Of a DNA stretch of 57,212 nt, positions 19,508-28,630 are shown piece after piece. Position 1 is the stretch's first letter; each line of letters opens with the position of its first letter. The notes beneath the pieces are model-generated. The model was not told the DNA's origin and ran no database searches. It saw nothing but the letters and a program-made list of their open reading frames with translations. This DNA comes from Mycobacterium sp. 1100029.7 (lineage in GTDB: Bacteria; Actinomycetota; Actinomycetes; Mycobacteriales; Mycobacteriaceae): NCBI RefSeq assembly GCF_001665235.1, contig NZ_LZSC01000023.1:1-57212 (forward strand), read 5' to 3'. The translations under genes were made by a program, and so were the position numbers.

Positions 19508-20321
19508 GGTCGAGAGAAATCGGGGTCACGGCGCCCGGCGTCAGCACGTGCAGCCGGTCGAGCAGGCCTCGCTCAGCGAACGCCTCGGGGATGAGGCTTG
19601 CGTCCTGGGTGAGATGTTCCCAGCCGTCGACGTGTACGGGTATGACCACGGGCGAACCCAGGATTTCGGCGGCCAGTGCTGCCTGCTCCGCGCTCATCGT
19701 CAGGTAGGCATCCATCAACGGACTCCGGGCTCGTCCGGCGAACAGCACGGCGATGTCGATCGGACCCGCGTGATCGCAGACATCGCGCACCACACTGAGT
19801 GAGGCGTTGTCGCCGCTGACGTAAACCGTGGGGAGCCCGTCGCCGGAGATGACGAACCCGCGTACTTCGCCCGTCAAATGCTCTGTGCCGCTAGGTCCGT
19901 GCTGCGCGGGAACCCCGGTGATCTTCAAGTCCCCGCCGTCGGGGCGCACCATCAGGTGGTGACGCCACAATGGCAGCTCACGGACGTTTCCGCCGAGCCG
20001 CTGCGCCGCAGCCGCGGTGCTCAGCACCAGGGGCATTCGTTCCAGGAGTTTGCGACCCGCCCGATCTAGATTGTCCGGATGTTGGTCGTGAGACAACAGC
20101 ACGGCGTCAATCTCGCCCAGAGACTCAACGGGGACAGCGGGATTGCTCGTCTTGATCAAGTTCCGGGTGCCGATCACATGATCGCCCGGTGGGTCGAAGG
20201 TCGGATCAGTCAACAACCTCACGCCGCCCAGCTCCAAGACCGCGGTCGGTCCGCCGATCAGTTGTATCGCCGTCGCCATTTTCGAAGCAGCCGATGCCGC
20301 AGGGGTTTTGGATAGGGTCAT
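19500..20321 (-). CDS. MBL-fold metallo-hydrolase (UlaG-like)
   Basis: A 273-residue metallo-beta-lactamase fold protein. The metal motif is SHDQHPDNLD, the variant used by a group of actinobacterial UlaG-like proteins, with later ligands in PAQHGP, VYVSGDNAS and IPVHVDGWEH. Likely a lactonase or phosphodiester-type hydrolase; the substrate is unknown. ATG 20321 is used; it sits inside a 12-bp palindrome. It is downstream of two GlxA/AraC regulators on the same strand. Confidence 0.84.
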   Translation of the reverse strand: MTLSKTPAASAASKMATAIQLIGGPTAVLELGGVRLLTDPTFDPPGDHVIGTRNLIKTSNPAVPVESLGEIDAVLLSHDQHPDNLDRAGRKLLERMPLVLSTAAAAQRLGGNVRELPLWRHHLMVRPDGGDLKITGVPAQHGPSGTEHLTGEVRGFVISGDGLPTVYVSGDNASLSVVRDVCDHAGPIDIAVLFAGRARSPLMDAYLTMSAEQAALAAEILGSPVVIPVHVDGWEHLTQDASLIPEAFAERGLLDRLHVLTPGAVTPISLDHA

Positions 20322-20411
20322 GACCCCATCGTGCGCCGTCGACCGGGTGCCGAGGAGCACTCTGACGGCGAAGTATCGATCGATTCCGGCCAGATGCGCG
20401 AGTCGCCGGCT

Positions 20412-21392
20412 TTAGGCGGTGCTCCCGCGTTGCAGTCGATAGTGCTGCGGGCTGACACCGATGTAGCGGTAAAAATGGCGGCGCAGCGACAAGCCGGTTG
20501 GGAAACCGGAGTGGCGAGCGACGTCCTCGATGGGCTCGACGCCCTCGACCAGCAATCGTTGGGCGCGAAATACCCGCTGCCAGCCCAGCCACTCCGTGGC
20601 AGACATCCCCGCAACATCGCGGAAATGCCGATCGAAAGTGCGCCGGCTCATTCGTGCCCGCCCCGCCAACTCGTCCACGCCGAATGGCTCGGCAATGTGG
20701 TCCATCGCGAATGCCATGACGTCGGAAAGCCGCGCCGACGAACTGGTACTCGACGGGGCCGTGTAGAGGAGCTGCGGGCGCGTCCCGGCGCGGCGGGGTG
20801 CCATGATCATCTGCCGTGCGATCGCCGTGGCAGTCTGCCTGTCCCAGATTCGCTCAATCAGGTGGAGGCAGGCATCCAGGGCGGCGCCGGTTCCCGCCGC
20901 CGTGATGATGTCACCGTCGTCGGCGAATAGCGCGTCGCCATCGACGCCGACTCTCGGATACATTGCGGCCAGCGCCGGCGCATGGAACCAGTGCATGACC
21001 GCTCGACGACCGTCGAGAAGCCCCGTGGCAGCCAGAACGAAGCCGCCCAGGCAGAAACTCACGATGGTTGCCCCGTCCGCGTGTGCCGCGCGGATTGCGG
21101 CCAGGGCCGGCTCGGGTGGGCGCTCGGCCGGATCGCGCCAACTGGGCAGCACAACAGTCGAGGCGTCGTTGAGGGCATCGAGGCCGAAAGGTGCCTCGAC
21201 GATGAGGCCGCCGGTCGTCCTCAGCGGGCCCTCCTCGCCGGCCACTACGAGTAACCGGAATGCCGGCGCCCCGGCGACCGCGTTCGCTGCGCCGAAAACG
21301 TTGAGCGGAACGGCTGTTTCGAACATCGGTGCCTGGTCGAAAAGCACCACGGCGACCGCGGCGGGATCTCGAGCCATTGCGACACCGTTCAC
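20412..21392 (-). CDS. GlxA family transcriptional regulator (DJ-1/PfpI + AraC)
   Basis: A 326-residue regulator: an N-terminal DJ-1/PfpI domain (about 10-175) with the elbow Cys in SFCLGGFVLAA, and a C-terminal AraC-type double helix-turn-helix (about 220-320; ARMSRRTFDRHFRDVAGMSATEWL and DVARHSGFPTGLSLRRHF). Such proteins bind small ligands through the DJ-1 domain and activate neighbouring catabolic genes. The GTG start overlaps the stop of the upstream paralogue (GTGA). It is 90 bp upstream of the MBL gene. Confidence 0.9.
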   Translation of the reverse strand: MNGVAMARDPAAVAVVLFDQAPMFETAVPLNVFGAANAVAGAPAFRLLVVAGEEGPLRTTGGLIVEAPFGLDALNDASTVVLPSWRDPAERPPEPALAAIRAAHADGATIVSFCLGGFVLAATGLLDGRRAVMHWFHAPALAAMYPRVGVDGDALFADDGDIITAAGTGAALDACLHLIERIWDRQTATAIARQMIMAPRRAGTRPQLLYTAPSSTSSSARLSDVMAFAMDHIAEPFGVDELAGRARMSRRTFDRHFRDVAGMSATEWLGWQRVFRAQRLLVEGVEPIEDVARHSGFPTGLSLRRHFYRYIGVSPQHYRLQRGSTA

Positions 21393-22357
21393 GACGGGCC
21401 GTCACGAAAGCCGGCTCGGTAGGCTTGCGGGCTTACTCCCGTCGCACGGCGGAAAATGGGTCGGAGCGAGACGGCGGTCGATAAACCGACTTGGTGTGCG
21501 ATCGCGTCGACGGTGAGATCCGTTTCCTCGAGTAGCTTTTGAGTTCGCAACAGTCGTTGGTGAAGCAGCCATTGAATTGGCGACAATCCGGTAGCCGCGC
21601 GGAAGTGACGGTCGAGGGTGCGACGACTCAGATCGAATTCCCTTGCCAGATAATCGATATCGAACTTCTGGTCCAGGTTGCTCACGACATATTCCATTAT
21701 TTCGCTGATGCGAGCACCGTCGCTCCCGTATCGCAGCGCATCGGGGACGGCCTGTGTTTGTTCACCCGAACGCTGCGGAGGGATCGCCATGCGATCGGCG
21801 ATGGCCGTGGCGGCCTTTACTCCCCAGAATCGAGCAACGACATGTATGCAGGCGTCCAATCCGGCGGTGCCGCCGCCGCTGGTGACGATGTCACCGTCGT
21901 CCACGTACAGCACTGCGGGGTCGACTCGTACCTTGGGATAGCGGGCGGCCAGTTCGGCTGCATATCGCGAATGTGTCACTGCGCGACGGCCATCCAACAA
22001 CCCGGCCGCCGCGAGCACAAACGTCCCCAGGCAGAGTCCGACGACAATTGCTCCGTCACCGTGGGCGACACGGATCGCTTCCGCCGTTGCCTCCGGTAAT
22101 GGTTCGTCTACTGCGCGCCATGTGGGTATGACGATGATGCCGGCGTCGTCGAGATCGTGCAGACCATACCGAGCATGGATTCTCACACCCCCGGTGCTGA
22201 TCATCGGGTCACCGTCCGCTGCGATCGTCCGCAACGAGAATTTCGGTGCTCCGCTGTCCGAGCGGTCCATCCCGAACACGCTGATCGGTACCGACATCTC
22301 GAAAAGTGAGGCGCCGCCGAACATCAGCACCGCGACGTTTATCGGGCTGCGCGGCAT
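21389..22357 (-). CDS. GlxA family transcriptional regulator, tandem paralogue
   Basis: A 322-residue DJ-1/PfpI plus AraC-HTH protein, clearly paralogous to the next gene but diverged (elbow motif GLCLGTFVLAA; HTH segments REFDLSRRTLDRHFRAATGLSPIQWL and IAHQVGLSTAVSLRPIF). ATG 22357 is preferred since GGAGG sits 4 bases before it; an in-frame upstream ATG would overlap that site. A perfect inverted repeat lies about 55 bp upstream. Confidence 0.9.
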   Translation of the reverse strand: MPRSPINVAVLMFGGASLFEMSVPISVFGMDRSDSGAPKFSLRTIAADGDPMISTGGVRIHARYGLHDLDDAGIIVIPTWRAVDEPLPEATAEAIRVAHGDGAIVVGLCLGTFVLAAAGLLDGRRAVTHSRYAAELAARYPKVRVDPAVLYVDDGDIVTSGGGTAGLDACIHVVARFWGVKAATAIADRMAIPPQRSGEQTQAVPDALRYGSDGARISEIMEYVVSNLDQKFDIDYLAREFDLSRRTLDRHFRAATGLSPIQWLLHQRLLRTQKLLEETDLTVDAIAHQVGLSTAVSLRPIFRRATGVSPQAYRAGFRDGPS

Positions 22358-22411
22358 GAGACCTCCACATTCCACGGATGCCCGTTGGTCAGATGGCTGA
22401 CGTCCTGGTGT

Positions 22412-22426
22412 GTTCTATCGTAGAAC
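22412..22426. promoter_or_regulatory. Inverted repeat GTTCTA-TCG-TAGAAC upstream of the GlxA pair
   Basis: Perfect 6-bp arms with a 3-base spacer lie in the 100-bp gap between the LLM gene and the first GlxA-type gene. Position and symmetry suit an operator for a dimeric regulator. The binding protein is unknown; AraC proteins more often use direct repeats, so another family may bind here. Confidence 0.5.
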
Positions 22427-22457
22427 CGCTATTACAGGTACGCGCCAGTTCTTCTGG

Positions 22458-23447
22458 CTACAGGCCGGCGGCGGCCGCGAATACGGTGAGCTCCCGTTCG
22501 ATGTCGGATCCGGCTGGCTGATAAACGATTTCGGTGACTCCCTGCGCGGCGAGCCCGGCGATTTTCTCGGACAATTCCGCGGCGGTGCCGGTCAGCGCCA
22601 TCGACGTCGCAAACGGAATCACGTCGGCAACATGCGGCTCGTCACTGGGATTGGCTTTAACCAAGTGTCCTTCGTGAATTGCGAAATGCCGCTCGTCTTC
22701 GGGGTGGGCCTCGACAAGTTCGCGCCAGTTCTGCCCACCGGGCACGGCGTCCACCGCGGCGGCGCCACCGCGCTCATACATCGCGTGATAGATCACCACC
22801 GCACCAGGTCCGGCGGCGTCGACGGCGCGCGGCGACGTCAGCTCCTCACCGTCGTCGAGCACCGTGCCGAAGCACAGCAGCGCCCGCCAGTCGGACACTT
22901 GCGCGGCATCGGGTTGCGGTACCGCCGCGGAGAAGACGCCGTCGCCGAGTTCGGCCGCCACAGCCAGCCCTTTGGGGCCGTCGGCGCCGATCAGCAGCGG
23001 CACCTCGATCGGGCGTGGCGCTCCGAAGCCAGGCAGCTGCAGCATCTTGATCTTCGTCCCGTCCCACTGCGCGGCTTCACCGGCGAGCAGGGCCTTCAGG
23101 CACCGGACGTATTCGGCGACCTGCCGCCACGGCATCGCCCGCTGGCCCAGCGCCATCCGGCCGGTGTAGCCCGAGCCGATCGCCACCGCGACGCGTCCTG
23201 GTGCCAGGCTTTCCAGCTCGGCGATGGCCGCGGCGTTGACCATCGGATGCCGCAAGCTCGGAACGAGCACGCCGGGCCCGATGCCGATGCGCGAGGTGCG
23301 TTCGGCGCACCTGGCCAGGGTCATCCACACGTCGGGATACAGGGCCGGCGAGTCGTACAGCCAGGCGCGTTTGTAGCGCAGGGATTCGGCCAGCTCGACG
23401 TGGGCCGGAGTGGTCGACGACGTCGCGAACGCACACGAGATGTCCAC
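22458..23447 (-). CDS. LLM-class F420-dependent oxidoreductase
   Basis: A 329-residue luciferase-like flavin/F420 oxidoreductase. Typical motifs are ISCAFATS near the start, the strand YKRAWLYDSPALYPDVW, GIGPGVLVPSLRHP, VAIGSGYTGRMALG, and PLLIGADGPKGLAVAAELGDGV. It is on the same strand as the regulators downstream, 100 bp away, and could belong to the same regulon. The substrate is unknown. Confidence 0.87.
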   Translation of the reverse strand: MDISCAFATSSTTPAHVELAESLRYKRAWLYDSPALYPDVWMTLARCAERTSRIGIGPGVLVPSLRHPMVNAAAIAELESLAPGRVAVAIGSGYTGRMALGQRAMPWRQVAEYVRCLKALLAGEAAQWDGTKIKMLQLPGFGAPRPIEVPLLIGADGPKGLAVAAELGDGVFSAAVPQPDAAQVSDWRALLCFGTVLDDGEELTSPRAVDAAGPGAVVIYHAMYERGGAAAVDAVPGGQNWRELVEAHPEDERHFAIHEGHLVKANPSDEPHVADVIPFATSMALTGTAAELSEKIAGLAAQGVTEIVYQPAGSDIERELTVFAAAAGL

Positions 23448-23602
23448 ATCAAGACCCTAGTGAGAGTCGGCCAACAACGAGCGATGTCAAAGCCAGTCGG
23501 AGTCGAGTTTGTTCTCGAGACTTAAGCCATTGCGACGCCGCACGGCGTGTCGTCGCAACCGTTTACGTGTCGCGGCGCCAGATAGGCGGCGACGCGGCGG
23601 CC

Positions 23603-23634
23603 GGCCTTCGACTAGGCCGGCCGTCGACTAGGCC
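23603..23634. repeat. Tandem 16-bp repeat at the 3' end of whiB3
   Basis: Two adjacent copies, GGCCTTCGACTAGGCC (23603-23618) and GGCCGTCGACTAGGCC (23619-23634), differ at one base. Each copy is GGCC-N8-GGCC and can form a small hairpin, and GGCCGGCC across the junction is also palindromic. The second copy contains the whiB3 stop codon, so the repeat may act as a terminator and could arise by duplication. Confidence 0.75.
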
Positions 23635-23927
23635 GAGCGGCGAATGCGGCCCAGGTCGCCCTTGAGCAGCATGTCGCGCTCGGATTCGGACAGTCCGCCC
23701 CAAACCCCGTACGGCTCACCGACATCGAGTGCGTGCGACCGGCACTGCTGGATCACCGGGCACTGCCGGCACATCTCTTTGGCGCGCTGCTCACGCTGCA
23801 TGCGGGCGCGGCCACGTTCCCCGTCGGGGTGGAAGAACATCGATGAGTCAACGCCCCGGCACAGTCCCTGCAGTTGCCAGCTCCAGATGTCGGCGTTGGG
23901 TCCAGGTAGCTGCTCCGGCTGTGGCAT
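23628..23927 (-). CDS. whiB3: Redox-sensing transcriptional regulator WhiB3
   Basis: A 99-residue WhiB family protein that binds a [4Fe-4S] cluster through four cysteines (GLCRG, MCRQCP, QCRSH) and has the GVWGG turn and a basic C-terminal tail. In M. tuberculosis WhiB3 senses NO, O2 and redox state, interacts with the principal sigma factor and controls polyketide lipid synthesis. The N-terminus PQPEQLPGPNADIW is nearly identical to Rv3416. The gene order whiB3 - Rv3415c - sigD is kept. Confidence 0.97.
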   Translation of the reverse strand: MPQPEQLPGPNADIWSWQLQGLCRGVDSSMFFHPDGERGRARMQREQRAKEMCRQCPVIQQCRSHALDVGEPYGVWGGLSESERDMLLKGDLGRIRRSA

Positions 23928-24283
23928 GGTTAGTTCCCTCTCTGCACGGCGCGCCCAAGCGGGTCAGGCTCGCAAAGTGAGTGTGCAACTGATTTAAGGG
24001 TGGCGTCACCGATGACTACCCGTCATTGCTAGAACTTAGGGGCGCTGATGAATTTCCGTCAATAGGCGCTTAGTGCGGCAAAGTATGTTGTGGTTAGAGC
24101 AGAATTAACTCTGCGTTCATCTGTCACGCATTTCGCGTAGGAGTGCCGTGCTACCAGCGAGTTGACGCTCATGGAGATTCCCCAGCTCAGGGCGCAAAGG
24201 GCCGTCAAAGCCATTTATTACAGAGATGATCGTGATTAACATTTCGGTAACACCTACAGCACGAACTGTTTACTACTATCACC
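23928..24283. promoter_or_regulatory. 356-bp divergent regulatory region of whiB3 and the Rv3415c homologue
   Basis: This is the longest gene-free stretch in the window and is visibly richer in A/T than its surroundings. It must hold the promoters of both divergent genes and probably a long whiB3 leader. A 22-codon open frame (24171-24239, ATG...TAA) reads MEIPQLRAQRAVKAIYYRDD; it has no convincing ribosome-binding site. I see no strong terminator or riboswitch. Confidence 0.55.
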
Positions 24284-25120
24284 GTGATTGAAACTCGTCA
24301 CACTTCCGAGACTGACCCGGTGCTGGCCGGGGCCGCGTTCGGCGACCAGCCGGGCGCCTGGCCCCTTCCGACGGCGAGCACACCCGACCAGCTCTGGTTG
24401 CGGGCCGTGGCCGCAGGCGGACAGGGTCGCTACGGCAGCGCCTGCCGCGACCTGGCCACGTTGCGGCGCAGCGCGTCGTCCGGCCGGTTGGTCTCCCGGT
24501 TGGTCTCCTTGGCGCACAGCACGCAGGGATCGTTTCTGCGCCAACTCGGTTGGCATGTGCGGGCCCGCGGCTGGGACGGTCGTGCCCTCGCGCTGGCCGG
24601 CGGCGACCCTGAGGCCCGCGCCGACGCGCTGATCGGATTGGCGGCGGATGCGTTGGGCGTCGGTCGTTTCGCCGCCGCAGACGTGCTGCTGTCGCGCGCG
24701 GATTCGGTGCTGCAGAACGGCTCGGACAGCGCGGCGCTACCGGACCGGCTGCCGGTGCGTCGCGGCTGGGTGGCCGCCGAGCTGGCGATGGCCCGCGGCG
24801 ACGGCGCCGTCGCGGTGCGTCATGCCGAACAAGCCGTTGAGCTGGCCCGCGAGCAGGCCTCGCAACGGCATCGGGTCAAGAGCGACGTGGTGCTTGCCGC
24901 CGCGCTGTGCAGCGCCGGCGCACTCGAGCGCGCCCGCGCCGTCGCCGACATCGCGCTGGACGCCACCGGCCGGTCGGGACTGCTACCGCTGCGCTGGGCG
25001 GTCGCCTGCTTGCTAATCGATATCCAAAGCGTCACTTTTTCGACACGGCAGCTGACCGAAATCAGGGATGTCTGCGCAGGCCAGGTGCGGCGCGCCGGGG
25101 GAACGTGGCGTTCCGCGTGA
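24284..25120 (+). CDS. Conserved mycobacterial protein, Rv3415c homologue
   Basis: A 278-residue, Ala/Arg-rich, largely helical protein with regularly spaced helical pairs that look like degenerate TPR units (for example ADALIGLAADALGVGRFAAADVLLSRAD and VLAAALCSAGALERARAVADIAL). No catalytic motif is visible. It is conserved next to whiB3 and sigD, so a link to sigma-D or stress signalling is plausible but unproven. Translation begins at a GTG. Confidence 0.75.
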   Translation: MIETRHTSETDPVLAGAAFGDQPGAWPLPTASTPDQLWLRAVAAGGQGRYGSACRDLATLRRSASSGRLVSRLVSLAHSTQGSFLRQLGWHVRARGWDGRALALAGGDPEARADALIGLAADALGVGRFAAADVLLSRADSVLQNGSDSAALPDRLPVRRGWVAAELAMARGDGAVAVRHAEQAVELAREQASQRHRVKSDVVLAAALCSAGALERARAVADIALDATGRSGLLPLRWAVACLLIDIQSVTFSTRQLTEIRDVCAGQVRRAGGTWRSA

Positions 25121-25200
25121 AATGGCTTGTGGCCGTTATTGTCAATGCGTGAGTTAGCCCGCGATGTGCCCGGTTTGTAACGTTGGAGATACCGCCGTCG

Positions 25201-25776
25201 ATGACAATTCAAGCGGAACGTCTCGATGCTGTGGTTGCCGAAGCCGTAGCGGGAGACGGAAACGCCCTACGCGAGGTGCTGGAAACCATCCGGCCGATTG
25301 TGGTGCGATATTGCCGAGCGCGAGTCGGCACAGTCGAGCGGGGAGGCATGTCAGCCGACGATGTGGCTCAGGAGGTGTGCTTGGCGACGCTGACAGCACT
25401 GCCGCGCTACCGCGATCGTGGGCGCCCCTTTCTGGCTTTCCTCTACGGCATCGCGGCGCACAAGGTGGCCGACGCCCACCGCGCGGCCGGCCGCGATCTG
25501 GCGTACCCCTCCGAATCCGTTCCCGAGCGCTGGTCGCCCGAGGCAGGCCCTGAGCAGCGGGCCATCGAAGCCGACTCGGTGAGCCGCATGAACGAACTAC
25601 TCGAGATCCTGCCTTCCAAGCAGCGCGAGATCCTCATTCTTCGCGTCGTCGTCGGCCTCTCCGCCGAAGAGACCGCCGCGGCCGTCGGCGCCACCCCGGG
25701 AGCCGTCCGGGTGGCTCAGCACCGAGCATTGCAACGGCTCAAATCCGAGATGGTTGCGGCGGGGGACTATGCCTGA
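25201..25776 (+). CDS. sigD: ECF RNA polymerase sigma factor SigD
   Basis: A 191-residue ECF sigma factor. Region 2 (about 25-95) includes SADDVAQEVCLATLTALPRYRDRGRPFLAFLYGIAAHKVADAHR, and region 4 (about 130-185) includes LPSKQREILILRVVVGLSAEETAAAVGATPGAVRVAQHRAL. SigD controls genes linked to starvation and ribosome or chaperone expression in M. tuberculosis. ATG 25201 gives the consensus start; TTG 25183 is open. It overlaps rsdA by 8 bp. Confidence 0.95.
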   Translation: MTIQAERLDAVVAEAVAGDGNALREVLETIRPIVVRYCRARVGTVERGGMSADDVAQEVCLATLTALPRYRDRGRPFLAFLYGIAAHKVADAHRAAGRDLAYPSESVPERWSPEAGPEQRAIEADSVSRMNELLEILPSKQREILILRVVVGLSAEETAAAVGATPGAVRVAQHRALQRLKSEMVAAGDYA

Positions 25777-26467
25777 ATTTGGTTTCACTGATCGACCGGG
25801 GCTCGACGGGATGAGCCGAACCGATCTGCTGCTCAATGCGCTCGCCGAACGCCAGCCCATCGACGTCGACGATCCCAACGACGACGCGCTGGCCAGACTG
25901 ATGGGGGATTGGCGCGACGATCTGAGATGGCCCCCGGCCAGCGCGCTGGTGTCACCGGAAGAGGCCGTCGGGGCGTTGCGCGCCGGAATGGTGGAGCGCC
26001 GGCGTGGCCGGCGCAGCGTGGCGACCATCGGTTCGGTGGCCGCGACGCTGTTGATCCTCAGCGGGTTCGGCGCGATGGTGGTGGAGGCGCGCCCCGGCGG
26101 AACGCTGTACGGCCTGCACGCGATGTTCTTCGACGAGCCCAGGAGCAGTCAGAACCAGACCATGTTGTCGGCCAAGGCCGACCTGGCGAAGGTCCAGCAA
26201 CTCATCGACAAGGGTCAATGGACGCAGGCCGAGAATCAGCTCGCCGAAGTCAACGGCACCGTGCAGTCGCTGAACGACAGCCCCGGTCGCAAAGAGTTGC
26301 TGGACGAGATCGATCTGCTGAACGCGAAACTCGACGCGCGCGACCCCAATGCGACCCTGCCGCCGGCCGCGCCGGCGCCGAACTCCGTGGTGCTTCCGGC
26401 GCCGCCGGCTCCGAAGGCAATCAGCCCGAGCGCAACCTCGCCGGTAACGCCTCAGTGGCGGCGGTGA
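25769..26467 (+). CDS. rsdA: Anti-sigma-D factor RsdA
   Basis: A 232-residue membrane-bound anti-sigma factor. The N-terminal cytoplasmic part contains SRTDLLLNALAERQPI, the region by which RsdA holds SigD. One transmembrane helix follows (about 88-108, rich in Ala, Leu and Ile), then an external coiled-coil-like region and a Pro-rich C-terminus. In M. tuberculosis RsdA is released by regulated proteolysis. Its 3' end overlaps the convergent Rv3412-like gene by 16 bp. Confidence 0.92.
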   Translation: MPEFGFTDRPGLDGMSRTDLLLNALAERQPIDVDDPNDDALARLMGDWRDDLRWPPASALVSPEEAVGALRAGMVERRRGRRSVATIGSVAATLLILSGFGAMVVEARPGGTLYGLHAMFFDEPRSSQNQTMLSAKADLAKVQQLIDKGQWTQAENQLAEVNGTVQSLNDSPGRKELLDEIDLLNAKLDARDPNATLPPAAPAPNSVVLPAPPAPKAISPSATSPVTPQWRR

Positions 26468-26865
26468 AATCCGTCCGCGTCTGAGGTCGCCTCGTTGAGC
26501 GAGGCGTCGGCATATCCCCGGCAGTAATCCCACGTGACGTAGGCATCCGGCTCCGGGTCGTAAGCGGGCTCGTGCGGGCGGACGGTGCCGTCGATCAGCA
26601 GTTGCAGCAGGTTGGCCCGCAGCATGTCCCAGTCGTGATAGTGGTCTTGCTGACACTCGTCGCAACACACCACGAGACCGCGAATTCCCTTGTGCGCCAA
26701 CAGAGCTTCGTACACCGCCAGATCGGCTAGGTCGGCCTCGACCGCCATCCGCTCTTGTTGATCCAGGGGTTGTCCGGGCTCGACGGCGTCAAGCGCCGCC
26801 GACGGGTCGCATGGGTCGTCGGCAAACGGGTCGGGTGGCAAACCCGGTGGGAGGTGGTCGCGCAC
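26452..26865 (-). CDS. Conserved actinobacterial protein, Rv3412 homologue (DUF5319-type)
   Basis: A 137-residue acidic, soluble protein. Visible features are an Asp/Pro-rich N-terminus, a CCDECQQDHYHDWDML stretch with three cysteines and three histidines (a possible metal site), and DAYVTWDYCRGYAD. Function is unknown. It is conserved between sigD-rsdA and guaB2. Confidence 0.85.
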   Translation of the reverse strand: MRDHLPPGLPPDPFADDPCDPSAALDAVEPGQPLDQQERMAVEADLADLAVYEALLAHKGIRGLVVCCDECQQDHYHDWDMLRANLLQLLIDGTVRPHEPAYDPEPDAYVTWDYCRGYADASLNEATSDADGFHRRH

Positions 26866-26969
26866 GCCACCAGCCTACGCAGCCGTGCCGTGGTAACGCC
26901 AGCAGGGAGAGGCGCGTCGTGCGGGTTCTGATTAGGACGGGCGGCGCGCCAACAGGTGCGACTCCCTGA

Positions 26970-28616
<1,647 letters not shown>

Positions 28617-28630
28617 GCAGCGAACTGAAC

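Noticed and set aside
20412..22357. Isonitrile hydratase or protease function for the DJ-1 proteins
   Set aside because: Both have complete C-terminal AraC helix-turn-helix domains, so a regulatory role is favoured.
23531..23557. Hairpin TGCGACG...CGTCGCA between the LLM gene and whiB3
   Set aside because: Arms pair only partly and two alternative foldings compete; it may help termination but support is too weak for a feature.
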